Shown: piece by piece, positions 34,476 to 45,666 of the stretch | Layout: each line of letters starts with the position of its first letter | How positions within the stretch are numbered: position 1 is the stretch's first letter | NCBI GenBank assembly: GCA_027563935.2 | Contig: CM050449.1 | Coordinates: 71,204,556-71,268,555 of the forward strand | DNA length: 64,000 nt | Source: Costus lasius | Lineage: Eukaryota; Streptophyta; Magnoliopsida; Zingiberales; Costaceae | Direction of reading: 5' to 3' | The notes under the pieces: generated by a model | Databases searched by the model: none | What the model was told of the DNA's origin: nothing | What the model saw: only the letters and a program-made list of their open reading frames with translations | Translations under genes and position numbers: made by a program

Positions 34476-37400
34476 GTTTGGCCGAGCCTTGGGCTTGTGT
34501 GCTATCCCTCTTGGACCTTGCATGGTGGCGCATCACACTTCAAGGAGGCACCATGGCATTGGCCGAACTTTTAGGGGTGCTTCTAGGGTTTCCCTTGAGG
34601 TACCTCTAGGGTTTGAGAGCTAAACCATGGTGAGGAAGACCTTGGAGCCAACCTTGAAGTTCAAGCTAGAGGGTGGATAGGTTAGGTCTTGTTGGGGCTT
34701 GTCTCCTAGGTCAAGCATTGAACCCCCTTTGGCATGTGTTGGTTCAATGTGTTGATTCGGCTATGACCACATCATCTCTTTCTACTTTCCTTATCTGCTA
34801 AAGCATGCCTCTGATAATTTATCTTGTTGTTATCACTATAGGATTGCATGTCTGTAATGCTAGACAAAGGATAAAACTAAGAGGATAAGACCTCAAAAAC
34901 CCTCAATCACAAATATCAAGTCTGAATAGCCTTCTAACACATAGCCCTCATCAAGCTATCAATCTGTGGTGTTGTGCACTATTTTCCACCCTCGTGGGAC
35001 ACACCCACTTATGTTTAGAAGGTGTGTGGTGGCAATGGTTTCCCCAATCCAGTTTTAACCTGGACGTGCATTCGTAAGGAAACTCGATGGCCCTGAGCAA
35101 AATGGTTAGGAATAGACTTGACTAGTTTTTCACATGTCGTGGCCACATGATGGAACTCTAGAAGCATCATTGAGAGGTTAGTGTTTCATGCTGTTTCCAG
35201 CCCTCGCTGGACATGAAAAGCCTAGACTGTCTCAATAAGGGGAATTACCAAGTGCAATTAGCCAGCGAGCCCACCTAAAAAGCATGGGTCACTTTGTGCA
35301 TCTCATCCCACCCTGGTGGGACGCGAAGCCTCATGTGGAATAAAGATCCCATCTCACTAGGAAATCTCAAATTTCCCATTTGACTTTGTGGGTTGTCAAT
35401 TCAATTAAAATAGTGGGAGCCACGATCATTTAATACAAGTCCAGATTAAATGATTCAAAGTAATACTAATACTTTCCTTGCTTGTTGTAGATCAAAGGCA
35501 ACAAACAATAGTGGATTGTCTCTGTGATCCGTTCCTGAGAAGGACAAGTTGGTTGGATCCAACTTTATGGGCTAACATCGGAACTTGAGGATAGGCCTCA
35601 AGCTCGAGAAGAAGCAATATGTCCGTGAGCAGCCTCTTCCCGTGCCTCCTGCGCCTAATGCTCAAGTGGCAGACAGGGATGCTTTTAGAAAGCATCAGGA
35701 TGACTCTCTCGAAGTGGCATGTCTCATGTTAACCACTATGGCACCTGAGCTTCAGGTGCAATATGAGGAGCATAATGCATTTCAGTTGATAACATATTTG
35801 AAATAGATGTTCGAGGCTTAGGCTAGAATTGAGAGATATGACAATGCCAAAGCAGTCTTTCAGTGCAAGTTATCTCAGGGTACACAAGTGGGACCCCATG
35901 TACTCAAGATCATTAGGGATGTGGATCATCTCAAGAAACTGGGACACACTATAGATAACGAGCTGGTCATAGATCTTATTTTGCAGTTTCTGCCCTCTAG
36001 CTTCAATCCATTTATCATAAATTTTAACATGAACTGGATTGAGTGCACTAGGGAGGAACTGTTGAATATACTCCAGACGACCGAGCAAGAAATGGCTAGG
36101 ACAAAACCCAACTCTGTTCTTTTGGTTTCTACAACCAAGAAGATTAAAAAGGAGGGTAAGGCACATGCTAAGGGCAGTGCGAACAGTCCAACCAAAGCAC
36201 TATAAAAGAAGTCCAGTAAGACAAATGAACAGAGGTGCTTCCACTGTGGCGAGCAGGGTCATTGGAGGAGGGATTGCAAGCAACTTCGGAATGAGGAGAA
36301 GAAAGGCAAGGCCTTGTCTTATAGCTCAGGTATTTATATTATCGAAGTCAACCTTTCTACTTCTATGTCATGGGTATTGGATACTGCATGCGGAGCTCAA
36401 TTTGTACAAACATGCAGGGGCTCCAGAAAAGTAGATTGGTGTGGCCTGGAGAGATTGACCTATGGGTTGGATACTACTATTGCTATAGGAATTTTGACAC
36501 TCTCCCTACCTTATGGACTTCAATTAGAGTTAGATCATTGCTATTATGTACATGCGCTTACTAAAAATATTGTATCCATTCCTTGCTTGGTAATGAAGGA
36601 ATCTAAATTTGAAATAAAGGAGAATCCTTTTTCATTTGCAAATATGTTTTATGGGGAGGGTACTTTATGCAATGGATTATATGTCTTGGACATGGATAGC
36701 TCTATTTGTAACATAAATAATAAAAGGATCAAACTGAGTAGTTCAGTTGGTGCATTCCTTTGGCTTTGTCGATTAGCCCATATAAACAAGAATCACATTC
36801 AACAACTCCAAGCAAATGGGTAATTAGATTCAAACTCCTTGGAGGAGTTTGATACTTGTGAGCCTTGTTTATTAGGGAAGTTGACAAAAGCACCCTTCAC
36901 CATGATTGGTTAGAGGGCAGGAGGTTTATTGGATCTTATACACTGTGATATGTGTGGGCGATTCAGTAAACAAGCCAGAGGAGGGTATAACTACTTCATC
37001 ATAGTTCCTAATGAATTCAGTAGATATGGTTAAGTCTATTTAATGAGACATAAGTCAGAATCCTTTGAAAAATTTAAGGAGTTCAGACATGAAGTAGAGA
37101 ACCAGCTGGGTAGATCTATCAAAACTCTTCGATCAAATCGTGGTGGAGAGTACCTGAGTGGTGAATTCTTTGACTATTTGGGAGAGTGTGGGATCCTGTC
37201 CCAACTCACTCCTCTTGGAACACCTCAATGGAATGGTGTGTCTGAGAGGAGGAATCGAACTTTGTTGGACATGGTTCGATATATGATGAGTCATGCAACT
37301 GTACCACCCTCGTTCTAGGGACATGCACTTGAAACAGCTTCTATCATATTGAATAATATTCCATCCAAGAGTGCCACCAAGATTCCATACGAGGTATGGA

Positions 37401-38589
37401 GTGGGAGACGCTCAAACCTATCTTTTATCAAAGTTTGGGGATATGAGGCTTATGTCAATCGTTAGGATTCTAGCAAGCTAGAACCCAAATCTGATAAATG
37501 TGTGTTTGTGGGGTATCCTAAGGAAACTAATGGATACTACTTTTATATCCCCACTGAGAACAAAGTTTTGTTGCTCGGGGTGCTGTCTTTCTAGATAAGT
37601 TTGACTTGGACGAGGTCCAAGTGCAACCACAAGACACTGAGATGGAACCTGAGCCACCTGCACCGGTTGCTAGGCAACTAGAGGATTAGACACAGTTCCT
37701 GCGTAGGTCTGGGAGGATTTGTCATGCACCTGAGAGGTATGGGTCGCTGTCGGCCCAACACAACGGGATCTTCATCATTGAGGATGAGCCCAGGACCTAT
37801 GATGAGGCAGTTGCTAGACTGGACTCTGAGAGATGGCTTGAGGTCATGCGATCCGAGATGGATTCCATGTCGGTTAACCAAGTCTGGGATTTGGTTGAGC
37901 TGCTTGATGGGGTGAAACCCATATGGTGTAAATGGGTCTTCAAAAGGAAGACTGACAAGGATGGAAACATAGTTACCTATAAGGGTAGACTTGTGGCTAA
38001 AGCGATCTATTTATGGATTAAAGCAAGCATCTTGAAGTTGGAATCTTCAATTTGATGAGGCTGTAAGAGATTATGGCTTTATCAAAAGCGAAGATGATGC
38101 TTGTGTATATAGAAAATTCAGTGGGAGCTTAGTGACTTTTCTAGTCTTGTATGTCGATCACATACTACTCATCGGGAACGATATCCATGCTCTTCAGTCT
38201 CTGAAGACATGGTTAAGGAAGTGTTTCGAGATGAAGGACTTAGGGGAGACCTCTTATATCCTAGGCATGAGGACCTATAGGGATAGGTCCAAGAGGCTCC
38301 TAGCCCTTAGTCAAAGTACCTATATTGACAAGGTCCTAGAGAGGTTCAATTGGAGCAATCCAAAAAGGGATACCTTCTAGTGAGAGATGGCCTTATTCTC
38401 TCAAAGAGCCCGTGTCCCACCACACAAGCAGAGAGAGATGAAATGAGTCGAGTGCCCTATGCTTCTGTAGTAGGTTCGATGATGTATGCGATGTTGTGTA
38501 CTAGACCAGATGTGGCTAATGCTGTGAGCATAACAAGCCGATATCAATCCAATCCAGGTCTGCAACACTTGGTGGCTATAAAGAACTGA
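34476..38589 (+). mobile_element. Ty1/copia family B, copy 2 (degenerate)
   Basis: It comprises a leader (34476-35489), gag and most of pol. It is cut at 38589 by the LTR of Athila-like copy 3 inside the RT/RNase H border region (text corresponding to AVKNI of copy 1). The leader aligns with 26389-27364 and shows the unoccupied site of the solo LTR. No 3' LTR is found on the far side of the interrupting element, so that part is deleted. Confidence 0.75.
35490..38589 (+). pseudogene. copia family B copy 2 Gag-Pol
   Basis: The gag start is destroyed (AAAGGCAAC instead of ATGGCTACA). Recognisable parts in order: Gag with two TAG codons near 35805 and 35820 (KxMFEAxARIER); knuckle CFHCGEQGHWRRDC; protease WVLDTACGA; pre-integrase LAHINKN; integrase HCDMCGRF, RSNRGGEYLSG, NGVSERRNRT; RT start KWVFKRKTDKDGN. 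A deletion of roughly 80 codons joins RLVAKA to a remnant of YGLKQAS near 38000, removing the RT core. The YVDD motif reads YVDH at about 38149-38160. It is clearly non-functional. Confidence 0.82.
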
Positions 38590-40138
38590 TGTGTTTAGCA
38601 AGTGCATGGACAAATCGAAGTAATAAAAATATCGATCCCACGGGGACCAATGATTAAGTACTGACTCAACTTTAGATTATTAGCTAGTCTAATCTAAATA
38701 GAAGGGTTTCTTTATCTTCACTAAATAGAACGAACAGTATAACAGACTTTGGTTGTAATCGATTTGATAGATAATTCAGGAATTGGAGTTCACCACACTA
38801 TGTCTCATGACTTTCTATAATTAAGGGTATCCTAAGAAGAATTTACTATGTTGAAAGGGATTTATCTGCATGTACAGATTGCCCCATATCAGCAGTACAA
38901 TCCGGTGTTTATCTGAACTAACCCCCTACTCTTGTGGTTATTAACTCAGGATAAACCCAATGAGTTCTTAATAAATCTAGAGATCCCTCAAGCCGATTCA
39001 AACTACTCACATGTTCAAATCAACTTGTCTAAAAATTGTAGATCCGACGTCACAATTCACTTCTCAGTACTTCTTGCGATGTCTCAAAATATGCAAATCA
39101 AGGCCAGTAATCTACATGTAAATAAACGCAACAATAATTGGATCTAACACAAGTAAATTGTTTTATAAGAAATAAATCAATGATTAAGTCATGAAAACAT
39201 AGAGGGTTACACCCTAAATCCTTAATAAAAGGTTTACGCTAACATGTTCAACATGTTCACATTATAGAAATCCATGTTTGTGATTACAAATTATGAAATT
39301 GACAAATGAAGACAATGATTAAGGCTCCCTGATGAAGATCGACGCCAACAATCTGGAAAATCGAAGCTTTTTCGGTGAAGAATCGTCGTTCGCCGCCTGT
39401 CGCCCTAATTCTCACCTCTTCCTCGAATTTGCCATCAAAATATGCCAAAAGGTCCTAATAATCTGTCCAAAGCTCCTTATGTAGTTCTCCACCCTCAGAA
39501 TAGGTTTCCGCCAAATTTAGGGGTGAAAAGGAATCAAATCATGCGAGAAACTGAGTTAAACGCGAGTTGGACAAACGAAAATATGACTATGAAAATAAAT
39601 ACAGCAGTGTCGTATTTTCTTTTGTGTTTTCTTCTGGAATTAACACCTAATAGAAATACGGCCGTGAAAATAAATACAGCCCTGCCGTATTTTTTTCTGT
39701 GGATTTTCTTCATCTAAACACGGCCATAATTTCTATCACGGTGCTGCCGTATTTCTTTCTATGGATTTATGGTGTTTTTGTGTTGATAAAAATATGGTTG
39801 TGATAAATATCACAGGCAGTTCCGTATTTCTTTCTGTGTTTTTCCAAAAATACGGCCGTGATAATAAATATGGTAGTGCTGTATTTTCCACATAAGCTTC
39901 GATTAGCATGAAATTTGATGGGTAGCTTCGTCTTGACTTAGAATTCATCTGTGCACTTGCATCTTTCAAAATCTATCAACATTTGGTCGTTTTTGCCAGA
40001 AACATGCCAAAAGTGAAGAAAGGTGAAGATTCCGAATAAACAAAAAGATATGATTCGACATAATTAGAAATATGATAAGAATAGGAGAAATTATGCATGA
40101 AAAGTATAGTAAAAATACTATATAAATATGTGACATCA
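38590..40138 (-). repeat. 3' LTR of Athila-like copy 3
   Basis: On the plus strand it starts TGTGTTTAGCAAGTGC and ends ATGTGACATCA, so it reads TGATGTCACA..AAACACA in element sense. Its end matches the GTGCACTTGC...ACA ends of the other two Athila-like LTRs. The 39590-39890 part again holds TACGGCCGT/CCGTATTT motifs. Confidence 0.7.
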
Positions 40139-40155
40139 AATCTTCCTAGACTTAA
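40139..40155 (-). other. polypurine-rich stretch before the 3' LTR
   Basis: On the minus strand AAGTCTAGGAAGATT precedes the LTR start. It is only partly purine, so the PPT assignment is tentative. Confidence 0.45.
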
Positions 40156-41456
40156 ACTTTTGCTTATCCTCAATTAAATCAATAGATCAAAGAACAATAT
40201 TGAGAATAGAAAATATAACTAACTTTCTTATGAAAAAGAAATTTCTAAAACATAATCACTCATAAAAATTTCCAACTCATGCGACATAAAATTTAGATAA
40301 ATATACCATTCTCATAATTTAATCCTTAAGGTGCACAATCTTAATCAAATAAAACTTCGCAACTTGTATAATAAATAGAATCTCAGTCTTATGAATTCAC
40401 CTTCGTCTCAGTTCAAATCTACAATACTTTTGTTTACAGGAAGAGTATTTCCGGAATCCTTTTCTCTAATTTTATTTATTTCGTTTTTGACATTCACTAA
40501 ATCGAATACCACCTTTTTTCCTAGTTACGTATTTAGAGTACATTGACTAGTTAACCAATGTATTAGAACTCATATCTTATTGGCAAGCATAATTGGGATT
40601 CATGGCCTACGATAGAAGAGTTAATGGCAAATAACTTTTTCTTTGGCGAGTACCCACATAGATACATACTTTTATTTGGACTTCAATTGTTGTCTTCAGT
40701 ACCACTGCAATTTTCCACAGTGCCAAGTAGAGGATCATTGTCTTTTTTCTATTTCATTTCTGGATTTTTGATTCTTTCTCCCCAACAAATAGCATAATAA
40801 GTCAAACATCAACTTAGGCTGATCAATCAATGTTAATTTAACAAATCATACTCATATACTCATTTTATTTGAAAAAAAAAATGCTTTCCTCTCAAATTGC
40901 ATTCATCAAACAACATACATACCAGAACCTTGTGCATCAATTGTTGAAAAATTAAAATGACATGATATACATTGAAGAAATGAATTCAACACAAGAGACA
41001 TATTTCTTTCCACAAGCACTACTTTATGAATATCAATTTTGAAAATTTTGAAAATTTTTTAATCCAACACACATCATTCATCAATCTAAAACAAATCATT
41101 TGTCAACCATCATTAGACTTGCACAACAAATAGAACGCATATCACCTAATATCATCATCACAATATTTAAGCACAATACCATAATATGTAAGTGTAGCAT
41201 CCACACATGACACTAAAATCAGAATACAAACCAATCCCAATAAAATCATGTGCCTACACTTGCCCCCAAATAGAAAGCAAGTCATCACAACACAAACCAT
41301 AGTAAAAAGTTATACAATCCACTGTAATGTATAGCACAAAGTAGATAGATATAAACATATTGAAGCACATATCTCTTTCCCCTACCAAAAGAATGCATCG
41401 TCTCCGATGCAATAAGCATAGTATAAGAGTGAGTAGTAAAAGAGATACTCATAGAG
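40156..41456 (-). other. non-coding internal region of Athila-like copy 3
   Basis: About 1.3 kb of AT-rich sequence between the Gag-like ORF and the PPT. It has no ORF and no recognisable pol domain. Confidence 0.45.
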
Positions 41457-42221
41457 TGCTAATCATCAGTGTCTGTCCCCTCATCATCCTCCTTGCTAGA
41501 AGCAGCCTCCTCTATATTCTCATCCTGGTCCCCCTCCTCCTCAGAGCAGAAGTAATCCCCCAGAAAACTCTTGATATCGTGGACATCATCACGTACATCC
41601 TGAATAAAATCAAGCGCTTTCTCCAAGAAGCATCCCTGACAGAACACCTCTGCAGACAGTGCCTGTAAGCCTGCATCCTAGGCAGAAGACCAACTCCTTT
41701 GAGGTTGCATTGCACCATGGGAAGAAGAACTAGCTCTTCGTGGCAGAGAATCATCCATACTCATGCCAAAGGGGTCGCTACTACCACCCCAAGTGGGTGG
41801 CGGTGGTGCTAAATCAAGTGGTGCAGGAGTATCTAAAACAACTGCATTAGGAGGAATCTTCCAATTTGATTTATTATGAACCGTAATCTGTTCTTTGTTC
41901 GGCAAAGGCAAGGCTAGAAAGTTCTGTCCTAGGATAAGGGAGAAAATATCTCCCTCTCGAATAATCATCTACATCACAATACACGACTCTAGGTCGATCC
42001 TACTATTTCCCTATGTAGTCTCCGTTCCAAACGGATCCACATCCAAAGCAATGGCTAAAGTAGTGACGAACCCTCCTAGCACTATAGCACCCATCTTTGT
42101 AAGACCCAGAAATTTACTAGCAGGTAAGAAAATAAAATTTTGGTTATCTAGCATTTTTATGGAATTTTTATATGAGATAATATCTTGATTTATGTATTTT
42201 CCTGCAATGCAAAAATATGTG

Positions 42222-42292
42222 TCGCGGAGAGGATTCGAACCTGCGACTTAAGGCATAGATTGTGTGTGCTGCGTGCCACTAGGCTAGTGGTG
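42222..42292 (-). other. tRNA-like segment with A and B boxes inside the solo LTR
   Basis: On the minus strand TAGCCTAGTGG (42276-42286) matches the Pol III A-box consensus. GGTTCGAATCC (42231-42241) matches the B box. The spacing of about 35 bp is tRNA/SINE-like. No full cloverleaf or CCA-adjacent acceptor stem could be drawn, so I do not call a tRNA gene. Confidence 0.5.
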
Positions 42293-43688
42293 TTTATCTG
42301 TTAGAAAAGGGTAAGAGCCCTTGATAAGGGTGAGGTGGAGAATAACTTATACTAAAGGGTTATTGGATCTTCCACTTATGTTTGCTATTGGGTTTGGACT
42401 CTTGGGAGGTTTGATGGGTAAACAAAATCGTGAGGGATCCATGTCGTTTTCCCTTTTTCTCACGATTTTTCCTAGGGTGAAGGGGCGGCTAATCTCCTTC
42501 TCTCTTCTCCTCCTTTGGTGGCCGGCGGCGAGTGGTGTTGGAGGCGGTTTTCAGCGACTCTTGCCGGCGATCCTTGTGTGTTTCCGGCGGCGCGTGTGTG
42601 GCGTGAGGGCGTGGCTTGGAAGAACCGAAACTAGGTGAGTGGATCTTCTCTTCTACCTAGTTCACGTATATAGGGATTATTGCTTGATTTAGAGAAGTTT
42701 AATGCCTATAAACATGACATGAACTCTTGATTTCAAAGTTATATACGTTTCCATGAGTTTCCCCAAATTTCGAAACCCTAGTTGCATGGGAAATTAGGGC
42801 TTTTCTTCTCTAAGGCTTCTAGTCTTCAATTAGACTTGATTAATCATGTATGATACCTTGGATTTTTCAATTGCATGAAGATTAGGGCTTAATTGAGAAT
42901 TTCGCCCCTTCTTCATGAAATTACGCCCAAATGTAAGGGTAAAAATTGGGGCAAACTAGATTTTCATGAAATTAGGTATATGAGGATTCTACTGTTATTT
43001 TTGGGGAATTTTTGGAAATAATAATTTCTGTTGACTGAAGTTGACTTAGGGGTAATTCGGTAAATTTGCTAGTTAAATTGGGGGAAAACTTGAAATTACG
43101 AATCTAAGGATCATGAGGGATGAAATGACTATTTTTACGAAATTTTTGGATAAGTTTTCCTGCATGACTTAAATTTTGAACTAGGGGCATTTCTGTCTTT
43201 TGTTATAAAAACTAGGAGAAAACTATGATTTTGTGATTTCCTGTATTTATGTTATCTGTGGATGAAATTTGAAGAATTTTCGGTATTAATATGTATTTTT
43301 AGTTGAATGGTGTATGTAGGAAGTATTGATGTAAAATATTGATTGATAACCTTGGATGATAACTTAGAAAAGGTTAAACCATGTTGCATGAAATTTAAGG
43401 ACCTTTCCTGAACTTGATTGATGTGATGTTCGAGACAAGGTTTGTGTTGTATGCACTCGATAAGGGTCCTAGACTTGGGTGGACTGAACCTAAGGGTTAA
43501 CTAGAGCACTCAGTGAACAGTCATTCTGATTTGGGGTTGGAGAATCCACCCATCCTATTCTGCTTTGTTTCCGGTAATGGAGGGACTGTTCTAGAGTCTA
43601 GTGACCAGGTTAGAGGTTCAGGCTTTCCGGTTTGTGTTAAGGGTATTTTGTCCAAGTGATAAACCTTTTGAGAGCTGGGTGTTTGAAA

Positions 43689-43840
43689 CAAAGTGCCACG
43701 TCTTGGTCAGACGGGGGCCACCTCTTGAATTCATTCACCTTCTGTTCTGTTCTGTTCTGTTTGTGTTCCCGGTAAGGGGGTGCGGTGGAGTGTCGTAGAG
43801 CAAAGTGCCACGTCGTGACCTGGCGGGGGCCACCTCTTGA
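43689..43840 (+). repeat. two GC-rich LTR repeat units with ACGTGGC cores
   Basis: Units at 43689-43728 and 43801-43840 read CAAAGTGCCACGTC...GGGGGCCACCTCTTGA. They are the reverse complement of the units at 5968-6180. A short TCTGT microrepeat (43743-43760) lies between them. Both keep the ACGTGGC core on the minus strand. Confidence 0.65.
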
Positions 43841-44749
43841 ATCTATGCCTCACCATTGTTTGTTGCAAGTTACTCTCAGTGCCTTGACGAAGGCCGGGTT
43901 GGACCCTCGGGGTCAATTCTGAAATCACTGGACATTAGTTGTGTGATCCTTAGTCTGTTAGCTGGATAGGCTGTTTTGTGTCTGGTTGCCCGAGGTTGTG
44001 GGTGTATTGTTTTCTGATCATGATTGTGATTTATGGTTATCGATTTTCTTATATATTATACTTTGACATATTCCGTTAAAAGCTTTGAAAAGATATCTGC
44101 ATCTATTTTTGATTGTATATTAGTGGATGGTCGAATGAGACTATCTACTCACTGAGCCGTGTAGCTCATTCCACGATATTTCCAGATGCAGGACAGGAGC
44201 CTACAGCGTGAGCGGATATTTAATTTTCTGACTTGATATTTTGGGGCCTGCGAGCCTGTGCTATTTTGAGGGCCGGATGTGGCCGAGCTTTTTATGATTT
44301 TATTCATTGACATGTTAGCCGGATGTGACTGTTAGTTTTTGACTACTGTGATATTGTTGCCGGGTTGGCATTTGGTTTTGATACGATTGTTAAACCGAAG
44401 GCTTAAGCCTGTTTTCGGTGAATTCTGTTTTGTTCAGTGTTATTTGATTATTGTGATTTATTAGTTTGATGTTGTGATAAGAATTAAGAGTTTTGAGTTC
44501 GAAATGGTATGTTTCAGCTTGTTTATGGAGCATGTACAGGAATTTCCTTAGTTTTCTGGGGACATGCTGCCGAAATTTTTTGAATCATTTTCCGTAAACT
44601 ATCATTCCCTAGTATCTGTCTTGTTGTTTTGTGTGTGACGTTCCCTATTTTCCGTGGTTTCTGTTTATAAATTGGGGTTTATTCTGAGGGGATGTTACAA
44701 TCTTAGCACGAGCAACCTTATCGAATTGCTTGATAAGATAGTATGCTAC

Positions 44750-44962
44750 ATGATGTAGGGAGGACACACCCCCGAACAACACTAAGGGTCGACAAGCAAC
44801 ACATGCCAAGTCCGACCCCCTCGGACACACAGTCCGCAAGGTCCAGGATTCTCCCCCGGGCGACACACGCACATGTTGGCAACACATGCCCAACATGCCT
44901 GCAGCGGGGCTCGAACCCTCGACTTGCCCCTTTCGAAGCAAGTCCCTTTAACCATTGAGCTG
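44750..44962 (-). mobile_element. tRNA-derived SINE, copy 1
   Basis: This 213-bp copy runs in minus sense from CAGCTCAATGGTTAAAGG to CCCTACATCAT. A box-like GCTCAATGG and B box GGTTCGAGCCC lie about 40 bp apart. It matches copies at 47046 and 47273. It sits at the junction between the Athila-like Gag remnant and a chromovirus integrase end. The antisense ORFs through it are artefacts. Confidence 0.75.
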
Positions 44963-44964
44963 CA

Positions 44965-45666
44965 ACTGAGAAGAGCCCATTTGAGATTGTGTTAGGGTGG
45001 CAGCCTATGACACCCATGGATACACTGAATAGGGGCGCAGGGGGAGAATGTCAGGCCGCGGTTGATTTTATTAAGGACAGATCCGAGCTGTGGGATGAAG
45101 CTCGTGACAGCCTGGAAGAGGCCAGGAACCGCATGAAGCTCTATGCTGATCGAGACAGGCGACATGTAGAGTTTGATGTAGGAGAGTTGGTCCTTCTCAA
45201 ACTTACACCACAGATGTGGAGAAAAACTGATGCAAAGACATACCATAGAGGCTTAGTGAGGAGGTATGAGGGTCCTTTCAGGATCATACAGAGAGTAGGC
45301 CCAGTTGCATACAAGCTAGACTTACCACGATGGCTTCAGTTTTATCCAACATTTCATGTCAGCCTATTGAAGAAGTATCATACTGATGACAGGCATCCAG
45401 ACCGGGGACAGGTGAGGCGACAACCTGCGAGGGGCAGAGTTGAGTTTGCTAAAAAGCCAGTGAGATTTTTAGACCATAGAGTCTATGGCTCAGGACCACC
45501 TGGAGGTCGTAAGATGGAGTTCCTAGTTCAGTGGGAGGATGAACTAGAGGAGGATGCTACCTGGGAGAAGGTAGAAGACATTACTCAGTTTGAGGAGCTA
45601 GCCAGGGCATATGATCAGCTGATGGCCTCGAGGACGAGTGCCAATTCAGTTGGGGGAGTATTGTGA
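44965..45666 (+). CDS. chromovirus integrase C-terminus with chromodomain (5'-truncated)
   Basis: The frame is open from just after the SINE (encoding KSPFEIV) to TGA at 45664-45666. It keeps the end of the integrase core (LGWQPMTP), a charged linker, the GPF/Y-type segment (RRYEGPFRIIQRVGPVAY), FHVSLLKKYH, and a chromodomain (MEFLVQWEDELEEDATWE). It differs clearly from the protein at 7938-8765, so it comes from another chromovirus subfamily. Gag, RT and most of integrase are missing. The stop codon TGA overlaps the first bases of the 3' LTR. Confidence 0.85.
   Translation, partial: TEKSPFEIVLGWQPMTPMDTLNRGAGGECQAAVDFIKDRSELWDEARDSLEEARNRMKLYADRDRRHVEFDVGELVLLKLTPQMWRKTDAKTYHRGLVRRYEGPFRIIQRVGPVAYKLDLPRWLQFYPTFHVSLLKKYHTDDRHPDRGQVRRQPARGRVEFAKKPVRFLDHRVYGSGPPGGRKMEFLVQWEDELEEDATWEKVEDITQFEELARAYDQLMASRTSANSVGGVL

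Larger units (their letters stand above)
42098..44699 (+). repeat. solo LTR, chromovirus type
   Basis: The 2602-bp LTR begins TGTAAGACCCAG and ends GGGGATGTTACA, with the 5-bp duplication ATCTT at 42093-42097 and 44700-44704. Its ends and the GC-rich repeat units resemble the 2889-bp chromovirus LTR, but most of the sequence differs. It is therefore a different subfamily. It interrupts the Athila-type Gag frame exactly, and removing it with one ATCTT restores the frame register. Confidence 0.92.
38590..44749 (-). mobile_element. Athila-like element, copy 3 (3' LTR and internal part)
   Basis: In minus orientation it keeps part of a Gag-like ORF, a non-coding stretch, a PPT and a 3' LTR. It interrupts copia family B at 38589. 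A chromovirus-type solo LTR (42098-44699) sits inside its Gag-like ORF. Its 5' side ends at 44749 against a SINE. No RT or integrase is present. Confidence 0.65.
41457..44749 (-). pseudogene. Athila-type Gag-like ORF, split by a solo LTR
   Basis: Element sense runs right to left. The first piece (44749-44705) encodes YYLIKQFDKVARAK. The frame resumes at 42092 after the solo LTR and one copy of the ATCTT duplication, with GAIVLGGFVTTLAIALDVDP. It continues through TAG codons near 42007-42012 and 41969-41971, a Pro-rich segment (PAPLDLAPPPPTWGG), a TAG near 41678, and an acidic tail ending TDTDD at 41459. The LGGFVTTLAIAL and DPFG text resembles Athila ORF1/Gag proteins as I know them; no search was done. 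Confidence 0.55.

Noticed and set aside
40156..41456. A possible host gene between the Athila-like LTR and Gag remnant
   Set aside because: No ORF above background, no splice-like coding blocks, and its position is internal to one retroelement.
42222..42292. A functional tRNA gene
   Set aside because: A and B boxes are present, but no complete cloverleaf with a paired acceptor stem could be drawn.
44645..45017. ORFs of about 100 codons through the SINE, repeated at 47026-47507
   Set aside because: They are antisense and sense readings of a non-coding SINE; the similarity follows from the SINE copies.
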